Origin: Phenylobacterium sp. NIBR 498073 | Lineage (GTDB): Bacteria > Pseudomonadota > Alphaproteobacteria > Caulobacterales > Caulobacteraceae | NCBI RefSeq assembly: GCF_027286305.1 | Contig: NZ_CP114599.1 | Location: 2,480,001-2,544,000, forward strand | DNA length: 64,000 nt | Reading direction: 5' to 3' | In this document: piece by piece, positions 56,863 through 64,000 of the stretch | Numbering within the stretch: the first letter of the stretch is position 1 | How the letters are laid out: every line of letters begins with the position of its first letter | Translations under genes and position numbers: made by a program | The notes under the pieces: model-generated | The model's database searches: none | Seen by the model: the letters and a program-made list of their open reading frames with translations, nothing else | Told to the model about the DNA's origin: nothing

Positions 56863-56871
56863 GGTGGATAA
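56863..56871 (-). promoter_or_regulatory. DnaA-box-like site (TTATCCACC)
   Basis: One base from the consensus TTATCCACA, on the minus strand, 57 nt from a perfect box on the plus strand. Confidence 0.45.
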
Positions 56872-56928
56872 GCGGTGGGCAAGGCTGTCGACGAACCGAG
56901 ATACGCCAAACACCGCAAGCCTTCGGCG

Positions 56929-56937
56929 TTATCCACA
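56929..56937 (+). promoter_or_regulatory. DnaA box (TTATCCACA)
   Basis: Exact consensus DnaA box in non-coding DNA. It lies in a convergent gap and not in a promoter, so transcription control is an unlikely role. Confidence 0.55.
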
Positions 56938-57002
56938 GCTTCGTCTGGGTCGGAAGGCCGACGTCCGCCGCCGTGCCCGCCGCAGGCGCGCCTGCCGAGC
57001 GT

Positions 57003-58190
57003 CTACTCCGCCGCTTCGGTCGCCTTGGCCTTGGGCGCGCGTCGCACCTCGACGACGCGCACGCGGGCGCCGTCCAGGACCAGGGCCAGTTCCCCGCGCT
57101 TCAGGCGCAAGGCGTCCTCGCCGAACGCCTCGCGCCGCCAGCCGGTCAGGGCCTGGGTCTTGGCGTTGTCGTCATTGGCGATCTGCTCGAGGTCCGAGAC
57201 CGTGGCGATCAGCTTGGACGCCACGCCGGCGTCTTCCGAACGCGCCTTGAGCAGCACCTTGAGCAGCTCGACGACGGCGCCGGCGGCCGGCGACGGCTGG
57301 TGCTTGGTTTTCTCGATGACCGGGGCGTAGGCCTCGGGATCCTTCAGCGCCTCGCGCACGGCGGCCAGCAGGTCCGGCCCAAAGCGCGAACCGGAAAAAC
57401 CCTTCGGCACCGAACGCAGTCGGTCGAGCCCATCGGCGTCGGTCGGCGCCTGGGTCGCAATTTCATCGATGGCGTCGTCCTTGAGGATCCGGCCGCGCGG
57501 CTGATCGCGCAACTGGGCGGTGCGCTCGCGCCAGGCCGCCACCGCCTTGAAGATCGCCAGATACTTGGCCGTGTGCCGGCGGGGACGAAGCCGCTTCCAG
57601 GCGTTTTCCGGGCTGACGTCGTACATCGTCGGATCGGTCAGGCTGCGCATCTCGTCGACCACCCAAGCCAGGCGACCGTCCTTCTCCAGGCGGGCTCGCA
57701 GCATCGGATAGAGCTTGGCCAGGTGCGTCACATCGCCCACGGCGTAGACCAGCTGGGCGTCGGTCAGCGGCCGCCGCGCCCAATCGGTGAAGCGCGACGA
57801 CTTGTCGATTTCGACCTTGAGCATCTGGCGGACCAGGGCGTCATAGGCGATCTGCTCGCCGAACCCGGCGGCCATGCCGGCCACCTGGGTATCGAACAGC
57901 GGCGTCGGCATCGCATTGAGGTTGTTGAAGATTTCAACATCCTGGCGCGCGGCGTGAAAGACCTTCTCGATCTTCGGATCGCGCAGAATCTCCAGGAACG
58001 GCTCCAGGTCGATGCCGTCGGCCAGCGGGTCGATCACAGCCTCGGCGTTCGGCGCGGCGGCCTGGATCAGGCACAGCTTCGGCCAGTAGGTCGTCTCGCG
58101 CATGAACTCGGTGTCCACGGCGACGAAAGGCTGGTCTTTGATCTTGTCGCAGAACGCCTGGAGGTCGGCGGTAGTTGTAATCGGCGTCAT
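57003..58190 (-). CDS. rnd: Ribonuclease D
   Basis: 3'-5' exonuclease trimming tRNA and other stable RNAs. 395 aa: DEDD motifs in FVAVDTEFMRETTYWPKLCLIQ, VFHAARQDVEIFNNL and LVYAVGDVTHLAKLYP (with YxxxD), and an HRDC domain from about residue 215. ATG 58190 is preferred over the TTG one codon earlier. It diverges from purM across 92 nt. Confidence 0.95.
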   Translation of the reverse strand: MTPITTTADLQAFCDKIKDQPFVAVDTEFMRETTYWPKLCLIQAAAPNAEAVIDPLADGIDLEPFLEILRDPKIEKVFHAARQDVEIFNNLNAMPTPLFDTQVAGMAAGFGEQIAYDALVRQMLKVEIDKSSRFTDWARRPLTDAQLVYAVGDVTHLAKLYPMLRARLEKDGRLAWVVDEMRSLTDPTMYDVSPENAWKRLRPRRHTAKYLAIFKAVAAWRERTAQLRDQPRGRILKDDAIDEIATQAPTDADGLDRLRSVPKGFSGSRFGPDLLAAVREALKDPEAYAPVIEKTKHQPSPAAGAVVELLKVLLKARSEDAGVASKLIATVSDLEQIANDDNAKTQALTGWRREAFGEDALRLKRGELALVLDGARVRVVEVRRAPKAKATEAAE

Positions 58191-58282
58191 CAAGTAGCTA
58201 TACGCTCGCGCAGGGCCGAGTCTGCAAGCGCCCGATGCGCGCAGCGGCCAATTTCTAGTCGTCCTAGCACCAAAGGCGTCAC

Positions 58283-59308
58283 ATGACCGACCGGCCCAAT
58301 GGCCTCACCTACGCCCAGGCCGGCGTCGACATCGATGCCGGAAACGCCCTGATAGAGCGTATCAAGCCTCTGGCCAAGGCGACGCGTCGTCCCGGCGCCG
58401 ATGCGGCGCTTGGAGGCTTCGGCGCGCTGTTCGATCTGAAGGCGGCCGGTTACGAGGACCCGCTGCTGGTCACGACGACCGACGGCGTCGGCACCAAGCT
58501 GAAGATCGCCATCGACACCGACCAGCACGACACCGTCGGGATCGACCTCGTCGCCATGTGCGTCAACGACCTGTTGGCCCAAGGCGCCGAGCCGCTGATG
58601 TTCCTGGACTACTTCGCGACCGGGAAGCTGGACGTCGACGCCGCCGCGCGCGTGGTCGCCGGCATCGCCGAAGGCTGCACCCAGGCCGGCGCGGCGCTGG
58701 TCGGCGGCGAAACCGCTGAAATGCCGGGCATGTACTCGGAAGGCGACTACGACCTGGCCGGCTTCTGCGTCGGCGCGGTCGATCGCGGCGGCGTGCTACC
58801 CAAGCTGGACGCCCAGCAGCCCGGCGACATCCTGATCGGCCTCGGCTCGTCCGGCCCGCATTCCAACGGCTACTCGCTGGTCCGCCGGATCGTCGAACGC
58901 TCCGGCCTGGCCTGGGACGCGCCGGCCCCGTTCGAGGAAGGCAAGACCCTGGCCCAGGCGCTGATGGCGCCGACCAAGATCTACATCAAGAGCGTGCTGC
59001 CCCAGATCAAGAAGGGCCGCATCAAGGGCTGCGCCCACATCACCGGCGGCGGTTTGATCGAGAACCCGCCCCGCGCCATCGCCGAGGGCCTGGTCCCGAA
59101 GTTCGACTGGAACGCCTGGACCATGCCGCCCGTCTTCCAGTGGCTGTCCGAGGTCGGCGGCGTCGCCGAGCACGAGATGCGCCGCACCTTCAACTGCGGC
59201 GTCGGCCTGATCCTGATCGTCGCTCCGCACGATCTGCCCGACGTTCTGGATGGCCTGCTGCACGCCGGCGAGGACGCTTTCGTCTGCGGCGAGCTCGCGG
59301 CCGCCTAG
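58283..59308 (+). CDS. purM: Phosphoribosylformylglycinamidine cyclo-ligase (AIR synthetase)
   Basis: Fifth step of purine synthesis. 341 aa: [66 protein letters not shown] and [13 protein letters not shown]. purN often follows purM but is not here; the next gene is convergent. Confidence 0.96.
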   Translation: MTDRPNGLTYAQAGVDIDAGNALIERIKPLAKATRRPGADAALGGFGALFDLKAAGYEDPLLVTTTDGVGTKLKIAIDTDQHDTVGIDLVAMCVNDLLAQGAEPLMFLDYFATGKLDVDAAARVVAGIAEGCTQAGAALVGGETAEMPGMYSEGDYDLAGFCVGAVDRGGVLPKLDAQQPGDILIGLGSSGPHSNGYSLVRRIVERSGLAWDAPAPFEEGKTLAQALMAPTKIYIKSVLPQIKKGRIKGCAHITGGGLIENPPRAIAEGLVPKFDWNAWTMPPVFQWLSEVGGVAEHEMRRTFNCGVGLILIVAPHDLPDVLDGLLHAGEDAFVCGELAAA

Positions 59309-59313
59309 GGAGA

Positions 59314-59338
59314 TCAAGGGGGAGCTACTCCCCCTTGA
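59314..59338. terminator. Perfect 11-bp inverted repeat between purM and the enoyl-CoA hydratase gene
   Basis: TCAAGGGGGAG-CTA-CTCCCCCTTGA. The loop is the stop codon of the convergent hydratase gene, so the hairpin spans its last codons. It is placed as a bidirectional terminator but lacks a T-run. Confidence 0.6.
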
Positions 59339-60104
59339 ACACCGCCGTGCGCTTCTGATTGAAGGCCGCTACGCCCTCGCGGCGATCCTTGGTCTTGAAC
59401 AGGCGGTTGTACTCGACCAGTTCCAGCGCCATGGCCTTGTCCAAGGGCAAGGCCGCCCCGCCGCGGACAACCTTCTTGAGGGCCTTGACCGACAAAGGCG
59501 CCTTGCCGGCGATCACCCGTGCGCGCTCCAGCACCTGCGGCATGAGTTCGTCGGGTGGAACCACATGATTGACCAGGCCAAAGTCCAGCGCCTGGGCCGC
59601 ATCGATCGGCAGACCGGACATCAAGAGCTCGGCCGCCCGGCGCTCGCCAGCGGCGCGGACAATGTACTGGGTGCCGCCGAGCCCCGGAATGATGCCAAGC
59701 CCCACTTCCGGCAGGCCGAGCCGCGCCGTCTGCGAGGCCCAGGCAAAATCGCAAGCCAGCGCCATCTCACAGCCGCCGCCCATGGCTGCGCCGTTGACCG
59801 CCGCGATGATCGGGAACGGACAGGACAGTTGCGCGCGGATCATCGCCTCGAACATGACGTGCTGATCGGACCAGGCCTGGTCGCTCATGCCGTCGCGTTC
59901 TTTCAGGTCGGCGCCGGCGCAGAAGAACCGGCCCGCGCCTGTCAGCACCGCCACCCGCACCGAGGCATCCTTGGCGAGCGCGGTCCAGAGCGCGAGCAGC
60001 TCCTCGCCCATGGCGGTGTTCAGCGCATTGGCGGCGTCCGGCCGGCTGAGGGTGACGACCTTGACCCCTGGAGACGGCTCACTGACCTCGATCGTACTGC
60101 TCAT
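59325..60104 (-). CDS. Enoyl-CoA hydratase/isomerase family protein
   Basis: 259 aa crotonase fold: GRFFCAGADLKERD (oxyanion), AVNGAAMGGGCEMALACDF, and LGLPEVGLGIIPGLGGTQYI with catalytic Glu. C-terminal FKTKDRREGVAAFNQKRTAVFKG is usual for methylglutaconyl-CoA/enoyl-CoA hydratases. Its ATG overlaps the CoA-transferase stop by 4 nt. Third gene of an acyl-CoA module; substrate unknown. Confidence 0.92.
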   Translation of the reverse strand: MSSTIEVSEPSPGVKVVTLSRPDAANALNTAMGEELLALWTALAKDASVRVAVLTGAGRFFCAGADLKERDGMSDQAWSDQHVMFEAMIRAQLSCPFPIIAAVNGAAMGGGCEMALACDFAWASQTARLGLPEVGLGIIPGLGGTQYIVRAAGERRAAELLMSGLPIDAAQALDFGLVNHVVPPDELMPQVLERARVIAGKAPLSVKALKKVVRGGAALPLDKAMALELVEYNRLFKTKDRREGVAAFNQKRTAVFKGE

Positions 60105-61321
60105 CGTCCCTCCGGTCCGGCCACGACGCCGGCGTCATGCAATCTGGCGATCTCTCCGCCCGACATTCCAAGCACCTCGGCCAAGACTTCGTCGGTGTGC
60201 TGGCCAAGGCGCGCAGCGCCGCCGGCCGGCCGCCGCTCCTCCTGGGGAATGGTCCCGGCAAAGCCCGCTGTCGGATAGGTCCGGCCGCTGGGATGGGTCG
60301 CCTCGGCGAAGATCGGGTTGCCCTTGATCAGCCGCGGGTCCTCCGCCGCCGCGCTCATCGGCTGATATGGCCCCCAGCAGACCCCTTCCTTGTCGAAGGC
60401 GGGCTTCAGCTCGGCCAGGCTCTTGCGGGCGAACGCCGCCTCGAACAGCGGAAACAGCCGTGCGCGGTGATCGAAGCGCAGGCCCTCGTCGGCGGCGAAA
60501 CTGACGCCGAGCTCGGCTTCAAGGGCGGCGACCGGCCCTTCGATCTCCAGGACCTGGGTCAGCCCCTTCCACTGCCGCGGCGTGATGGCCACCAGCATGA
60601 TCCGTTGGCCGCCCTTCAGCAGGAAGTCGCGGCCGAAGGCGCCGAACAGGTCGTTGCCCATCCGCTGCCGGTCCTGACCGCCGAGGCTCTCGGCGAGATA
60701 GCCGAGGTTGGCCATGGTCGTGCCGGCGATGTCCGACAGCGGGATGCGGATCTCGCGCCCCTTGCCGTCCCTCTGACGGGCGTGCAGCGCCGAGACCAGG
60801 GCGAACGCCGCATAGGCGCCGGTCAGCAGGTCCCAAGCCGGCAGGACGTTGTTCACAGGCCGTGGCTCTTCCGGGAAGCCATTCAGCATCGGCACGCCGA
60901 CCGCGCTGTTGACGGTGTAATCGACGGCCGGGCCGCCATCGGCCCAGCCCATCACCCGCGCGCAGATCAGATCGGGTCTCACCGCGCTCAATTTCTCATA
61001 GGATAGAAAGCCTTCGACCGGAAAGTTGGTGACGAAAACACCGCCCTCCTCGCCCGGGGCGGCAGCCAGCCGCGCCGCCAGTTCGCGGCCCTCGGGCCGG
61101 GACAGATCGATGGCGATGGACTTCTTGGCCTTGTTCAGCCCTTCCCAATAGAGGCTCTCGCCGCCTTCGCTGAGCGGCCAGCGGCGAAAGTCCGGGCCGC
61201 CGCCGATGTTGTCGAACCGGATAACCTCAGCGCCCAGTTGCGCCAGATAGAGCCCGCAGGTCGGTCCGGCGACGAAAGCCGAACCTTCGACCACGCGCAG
61301 GCCCTTCAGAAGATCGTACAT
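60101..61321 (-). CDS. Class III CoA-transferase (CaiB/BaiF family)
   Basis: 406 aa: LLKGLRVVEGSAFVAGPTCGLYLAQLGAEVIRFDNIGGG, then KKSIAIDLSRPEGREL and the central AWDLLTGAYAAFALVSALHAR. Moves CoA between carboxylic acids. The usual catalytic Asp region is altered (PAWDLLTG). Placed between an acyl-CoA dehydrogenase (10 nt upstream) and a hydratase (overlap), so it probably activates the pathway substrate. Confidence 0.9.
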   Translation of the reverse strand: MYDLLKGLRVVEGSAFVAGPTCGLYLAQLGAEVIRFDNIGGGPDFRRWPLSEGGESLYWEGLNKAKKSIAIDLSRPEGRELAARLAAAPGEEGGVFVTNFPVEGFLSYEKLSAVRPDLICARVMGWADGGPAVDYTVNSAVGVPMLNGFPEEPRPVNNVLPAWDLLTGAYAAFALVSALHARQRDGKGREIRIPLSDIAGTTMANLGYLAESLGGQDRQRMGNDLFGAFGRDFLLKGGQRIMLVAITPRQWKGLTQVLEIEGPVAALEAELGVSFAADEGLRFDHRARLFPLFEAAFARKSLAELKPAFDKEGVCWGPYQPMSAAAEDPRLIKGNPIFAEATHPSGRTYPTAGFAGTIPQEERRPAGGAARLGQHTDEVLAEVLGMSGGEIARLHDAGVVAGPEGR

Positions 61322-61331
61322 CCCGCGGCCC

Positions 61332-62489
61332 TCAAAACGATTTCGGCATGCCCAGCACGTGGGTGCCCACGTGGCTGAGGATCAGGTTCGTGGAGATCGG
61401 AGCCACCTGGTAGAGTCGGGTCTCGCGGAACTTGCGTTCGATGTCGTAGTCCTCGGCGAAGCCGAAGCCGCCGTGGGTCTGGATCGCCGTATCGGCCGCG
61501 AACCACGAGGCCTCCGAAGCCAGCATCTTGGCCATGTTGGCTTCGGTGCCGCAGGGCTGGCCCGCGTCGAACATCGCCGCGGCCTTGTCGACCATCAGCG
61601 CGGCGGCGGTCACCTGGACGTGCGCCCGGGCGATCGGGAACTGGACGCCCTGGTTCTGGCCGATCGGCCGGCCGAAGACCTCTCGCTCGGTGGCGTAGCG
61701 GCTGGCGCGGTCCACAAAGAAGCGTCCGTCGCCGATGCATTCCGAAGCGATCAGAATGCGCTCGGCGTTCATCCCGTCGAGGATGTAGCGGAATCCCTTG
61801 CCCTCCTCGCCGACCAGGTTCGCCGCCGGAACCCGCAAGCCGTCAAAAAACAGCTCCGTCGTGGCATGATTGAGCATGGTCCTCACGGGGCGGATGGTCA
61901 GGCCGTTGCCGACCGCCTCGCGCAGATCAACGAGCAGGACGCTCATCCCGTCGGAAGGCTTGGCCGCATCCTCGCGCGCCGTCGTGCGGCACAGCAGCAC
62001 CATCAGATCGGAATGCTCGGCGCGGCTGATCCAGAGCTTCTGCCCGCTCACCACGTAATGGTCGCCCTCGCGTCGCGCGAAGGTGGAGATGCGCGTCGTG
62101 TCGGTCCCCGCCGTCGGCTCAGTGACGCCGAAGGCCTGCAGGCGCAGTTCCCCGGATGCGATCTTCGGCAGGTAGGCCTGCTTCTGGGCCTCGCTGCCGT
62201 GCTTGAGGATCGTGCCCATGGTGTACATCTGGGCGTGGCAGGCGCCGCCGTTGCAGCCCGAGCGATGGACTTCCTCGAGAACGGCCGTCGCGGCGGCCAG
62301 GCCAAGCCCGGACCCGCCGTAGGTCTCCGGGATCAGGACCGACAGGAACCCCGCCTCGGTCAGCGCGGCTACGAACTCCTTGGGATAGGCGCGCTCGCGA
62401 TCACGCTCGCGCCAGTATTCGCCGGGAAACTGGGCGCACAGCTTGCGCACGGCCTCACGGATCTCAGGAAAATTCTCCGTTCCGCTCAA
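61332..62489 (-). CDS. Acyl-CoA dehydrogenase
   Basis: FAD enzyme, first gene of the module, 385 aa from TTG 62489, which has GGAGG 5 nt upstream and gives a standard N-terminus (SGTENFPEIREAVRKL); an ATG at 62555 is the alternative. Motifs: FGVTEPTAGTDTTRISTFA, GQKLWISRAEHSD, and the C-terminal IQTHGGFGFAEDYDIERKFRETRLYQVAPISTNLI. At the usual EGT(N/S)E catalytic-Glu end it reads APISTN, as in several non-classical ACADs whose base lies elsewhere. Confidence 0.9.
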   Translation of the reverse strand: MSGTENFPEIREAVRKLCAQFPGEYWRERDRERAYPKEFVAALTEAGFLSVLIPETYGGSGLGLAAATAVLEEVHRSGCNGGACHAQMYTMGTILKHGSEAQKQAYLPKIASGELRLQAFGVTEPTAGTDTTRISTFARREGDHYVVSGQKLWISRAEHSDLMVLLCRTTAREDAAKPSDGMSVLLVDLREAVGNGLTIRPVRTMLNHATTELFFDGLRVPAANLVGEEGKGFRYILDGMNAERILIASECIGDGRFFVDRASRYATEREVFGRPIGQNQGVQFPIARAHVQVTAAALMVDKAAAMFDAGQPCGTEANMAKMLASEASWFAADTAIQTHGGFGFAEDYDIERKFRETRLYQVAPISTNLILSHVGTHVLGMPKSF

Positions 62490-62698
62490 GCCCGCCTCCA
62501 CCAACGCACAAGGTCCGGCTCCAGCTAGCCGAAAGCTCTCCGAGGGGAAAGCCATGCCGCAACGTCACCGACGGCTTGAACAAGCTTAAGTGTTCGCGCC
62601 CGAAAACTAGAGCGAACTCAAATACAACTTCCGAGAATTTGCGAATCGTTAACCAAGTTCTGGCGGAACTTCAGTGCGCTTGCGTTGTTCGAACCGGC

Positions 62699-62896
62699 AT
62701 GGACAGCATGAACCGCAATGAACGCTTGCATAGGGAGGCCGTCAGCCTCTGGCGCGCGTTGAGCGCCGACCCGCCGCCAAGAGGTCTGCGCGGCGAACGC
62801 CTGCTGGATGCCGCGCTGCACCTGAAGATGGCCGACAAATACGACCGCTTTCATTCGCCGCACCTGCGACCGAGCCAGATCGTTCGTCCTCGCTGA
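62699..62896 (+). CDS. Small hypothetical protein
   Basis: 65 aa, hydrophilic and helix-rich: NERLHREAVSLWRALSADPP, LRGERLLDAALHLKMADKYDRF. Composition looks coding and unlike shadow frames. No family recognised. No clear ribosome-binding site; a second ATG at 62708 is possible. It lies alone between the divergent acyl-CoA dehydrogenase and a terminator. Confidence 0.5.
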   Translation: MDSMNRNERLHREAVSLWRALSADPPPRGLRGERLLDAALHLKMADKYDRFHSPHLRPSQIVRPR

Positions 62897-62911
62897 CTCC
62901 GGATAAGAGAA

Positions 62912-62941
62912 GGCCCCGCCCGGCGTGCGCCGAACGGGGCC
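62912..62941. terminator. Hairpin downstream of ndk and the small ORF
   Basis: GGCCCCG...CGGGGCC stem with an inner CGGCG/CGCCG pairing. On the minus strand it is followed by TTCTCTTAT, suggesting it ends ndk; it also lies 16 nt past the small plus-strand ORF. Confidence 0.65.
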
Positions 62942-63027
62942 TGTCATGCGGCTGGTCCGCTGGGGGGACCGGAGTGGGGCTCGTGGCCGCGCTTGTTCAA
63001 CGCGGCTGAGGCCCAGCCGTTCCCAAG

Positions 63028-63447
63028 TCAGCCGACGATCTGATCGTCGGTGAAGAACTGGGCGATTTCGATCTTGGCGTTGTCCAGGCTGTCCGAGCCG
63101 TGAACCGAGTTTTCGCCGACGTTCAGGGCGAACAGCTTGCGGATCGTGCCGTCAGCGGCCTGTTCCGGGTTGGTCGCGCCCATGACTTCGCGGTACTTCG
63201 CGACGGCGCCTTCGCCTTCCAGGACCTGCACGACGACCGGCGCCGAGGTCATGGTTTCAACCAGCTCGCCGTAGAACGGGCGCTCAGCGTGCACTTCGTA
63301 GAACTTCTTGGCCTGAGCTTCGGTCATCTGGATGCGGCGTTGAGCGACGATGCGCAGGCCGGCGCCTTCGATCACGGCGTTGATCTGGCCGGTCAGGTTC
63401 CGCTTGGTCGCATCCGGCTTGATGATCGAGAAGGTGCGTTCGGTCAT
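63028..63447 (-). CDS. ndk: Nucleoside diphosphate kinase
   Basis: Equilibrates NTP/NDP pools through a phospho-His. 139 aa: [59 protein letters not shown] and the catalytic His in NSVHGSDS (about residue 117). Standard length, single gene. Confidence 0.98.
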   Translation of the reverse strand: MTERTFSIIKPDATKRNLTGQINAVIEGAGLRIVAQRRIQMTEAQAKKFYEVHAERPFYGELVETMTSAPVVVQVLEGEGAVAKYREVMGATNPEQAADGTIRKLFALNVGENSVHGSDSLDNAKIEIAQFFTDDQIVG

Positions 63448-63580
63448 GTGATTTGCTTGTCTTATTCTTGGGGAGGCGCGGGTCCCGCGCGGGTGGCGGG
63501 CTTATAACCGCCCGATGTGACGACGCCAAGCGCACGACGGTCGCCTTGTACGGCGGTCTCTGCTAAGGCCCCGCCCTCCC

Positions 63581-64000
63581 ATGCTGCAGATCAACGACCT
63601 TACCTTCGACTCCTGGGGCCGCCGCTTCTTCGACCATGCGAGCGTCAGCATACCCGTGGGCGCCAAGGTCGGCCTGGTCGGACGCAACGGCGTGGGCAAG
63701 TCCACGCTGTTCAAGCTGATCCTCGACCAGCTGCACGCCGGCGACGGCGAGATCGGCTATCCGAAGCAGGCCCGCATCGGCTCGGTCGATCAGGAACATC
63801 CGGCCACCCCCGTGCCGTTGATCGACACGGTGCTGGCCGCCGACGAGGAGCGCGCCGCGCTGCTGCACGAGCTGGAGACCGCCGATCCCGAGCGGATGGG
63901 CGACATCTACGGCCGGCTGTCGGAAATCGGCGCCGACCGCGCGCCGAGCCGGGCGGCGGAAATTCTCTCCGGCCTCGGCTTCTCGAACGATGACCTCACC
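63581..64000 (+). CDS. ABC-F family ATPase, N-terminal part (runs off window)
   Basis: The first 140 codons of a soluble duplicated ABC protein: MLQINDLTFDSWGRRFFDHASV, Walker A GLVGRNGVGKSTLFKL, Q-loop GSVDQEHPATPVPLIDTVLAADEER and the start of the signature region (EILSGLGFSNDDL). ABC-F proteins act on ribosomes or resist antibiotics; which subtype cannot be told from this part. Confidence 0.9.
   Translation, partial: MLQINDLTFDSWGRRFFDHASVSIPVGAKVGLVGRNGVGKSTLFKLILDQLHAGDGEIGYPKQARIGSVDQEHPATPVPLIDTVLAADEERAALLHELETADPERMGDIYGRLSEIGADRAPSRAAEILSGLGFSNDDLT

Larger units (their letters stand above)
56566..57002. other. 437-nt convergent non-coding gap with two DnaA-box-like sites
   Basis: It lies between the 3' ends of the serine hydrolase and rnd. 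It contains an imperfect hairpin near the left edge (AGAAGGCG...CGCCTTCT, 56569-56605), a perfect TTATCCACA (56929-56937, plus) and TTATCCACC (56863-56871, minus). Open frames inside (e.g. minus 56605-56913, 102 codons) have no ribosome-binding site and unconvincing composition. I recognise no RNA gene: the tmRNA and RNase P hallmarks I looked for are absent. Confidence 0.6.

Noticed and set aside
56605..56913. Minus-strand 102-codon frame in the gap before rnd
   Set aside because: GTG start without Shine-Dalgarno and Arg/Gly-rich content; not supported as a gene, though the region itself is of interest.
56566..57002. tmRNA, RNase P RNA or the chromosomal origin in the non-coding gap
   Set aside because: The tmRNA and RNase P hallmark segments are absent, and only two DnaA boxes are present without an AT-rich unwinding element or hemE neighbours.

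Overview
The window is a 64 kb stretch of ordinary bacterial chromosome. It is GC-rich and densely coding, with many 1 to 14 nt gene overlaps. It reads as an alphaproteobacterium of the family Caulobacteraceae (Caulobacter/Phenylobacterium-like). This rests on gene content and order: hdaA-ppk-ppx, a MucR/Ros regulator, a double cold-shock-domain protein, ALAS-type hemA (C4 heme route), a glyA-nrdR-rib-nusB-thiL-hppA run, a CBP3/DUF177-plsX-fabH-ihfA-MerR run, NDUFS4-type complex I subunit and CtaA/Cox15. The genus is inference. I saw no insertion sequence, prophage, plasmid, CRISPR array or rRNA operon.

Layout. 1-5 kb: sulfur and amino-acid genes (cysK 3' end, sseA, metC, a solute-binding lipoprotein, an M20 peptidase). 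5-7.7 kb: tRNA-Arg, -Pro and -Glu among small genes (NDUFS4, PaaI thioesterase, DUF192, double cold-shock protein). 7.7-13.1 kb, minus strand: aminotransferase-hom-glpX-recJ. 13-16.6 kb: lipoprotein, PHA synthase, alpha/beta hydrolase. 16.6-20.2 kb, minus strand: phosphatase-fold protein, exported MsrB, GNAT, argC, then rplM-rpsI with a strong promoter and terminator. 20.4-23.7 kb: PhoX-like phosphatase, ctaA, two small membrane proteins, tRNA-Pro(GGG). 23.7-28.4 kb: MerR, ihfA, fabH, plsX, DUF177, CBP3, with bamE divergent. 28.4-36.3 kb, minus strand: glyA, nrdR, ribD (reductase only), ribE, ribH, nusB, thiL, a periplasmic unknown, hppA. 36.4-45 kb: mucR, hemA, a valine-catabolism operon, hemB, NUDIX, GNAT, a second HIBADH-family enzyme. 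45-49 kb: motB, bpt, sulfatase. 49.3-56.6 kb: hdaA, ppk1, ppx, alkaline phosphatase, serine hydrolase. 56.6-57.0 kb: a convergent non-coding gap with two DnaA-box-like 9-mers. 57-64 kb: rnd, purM, a three-gene acyl-CoA module, a small unknown, ndk, and the 5' part of an ABC-F gene.

How the genes work together. Most are housekeeping: heme (hemA, hemB, ctaA), riboflavin (ribD/E/H), phospholipid and fatty acid initiation (plsX, fabH), one-carbon and nucleotide metabolism (glyA, nrdR, purM, ndk), and the aspartate family (hom). Phosphorus recurs: ppk, ppx, alkaline phosphatase, PhoX-like enzyme and a proton-pumping pyrophosphatase. No complete new biological system is evident. The points most worth checking are the riboflavin operon lacking its deaminase domain and ribBA, the DnaA-box pair in a convergent gap, a possible ATC start codon with an ideal Shine-Dalgarno sequence, a MucR without zinc ligands, basic or RGG-like low-complexity segments in PhaC and the cold-shock protein, and short operator-like palindromes.
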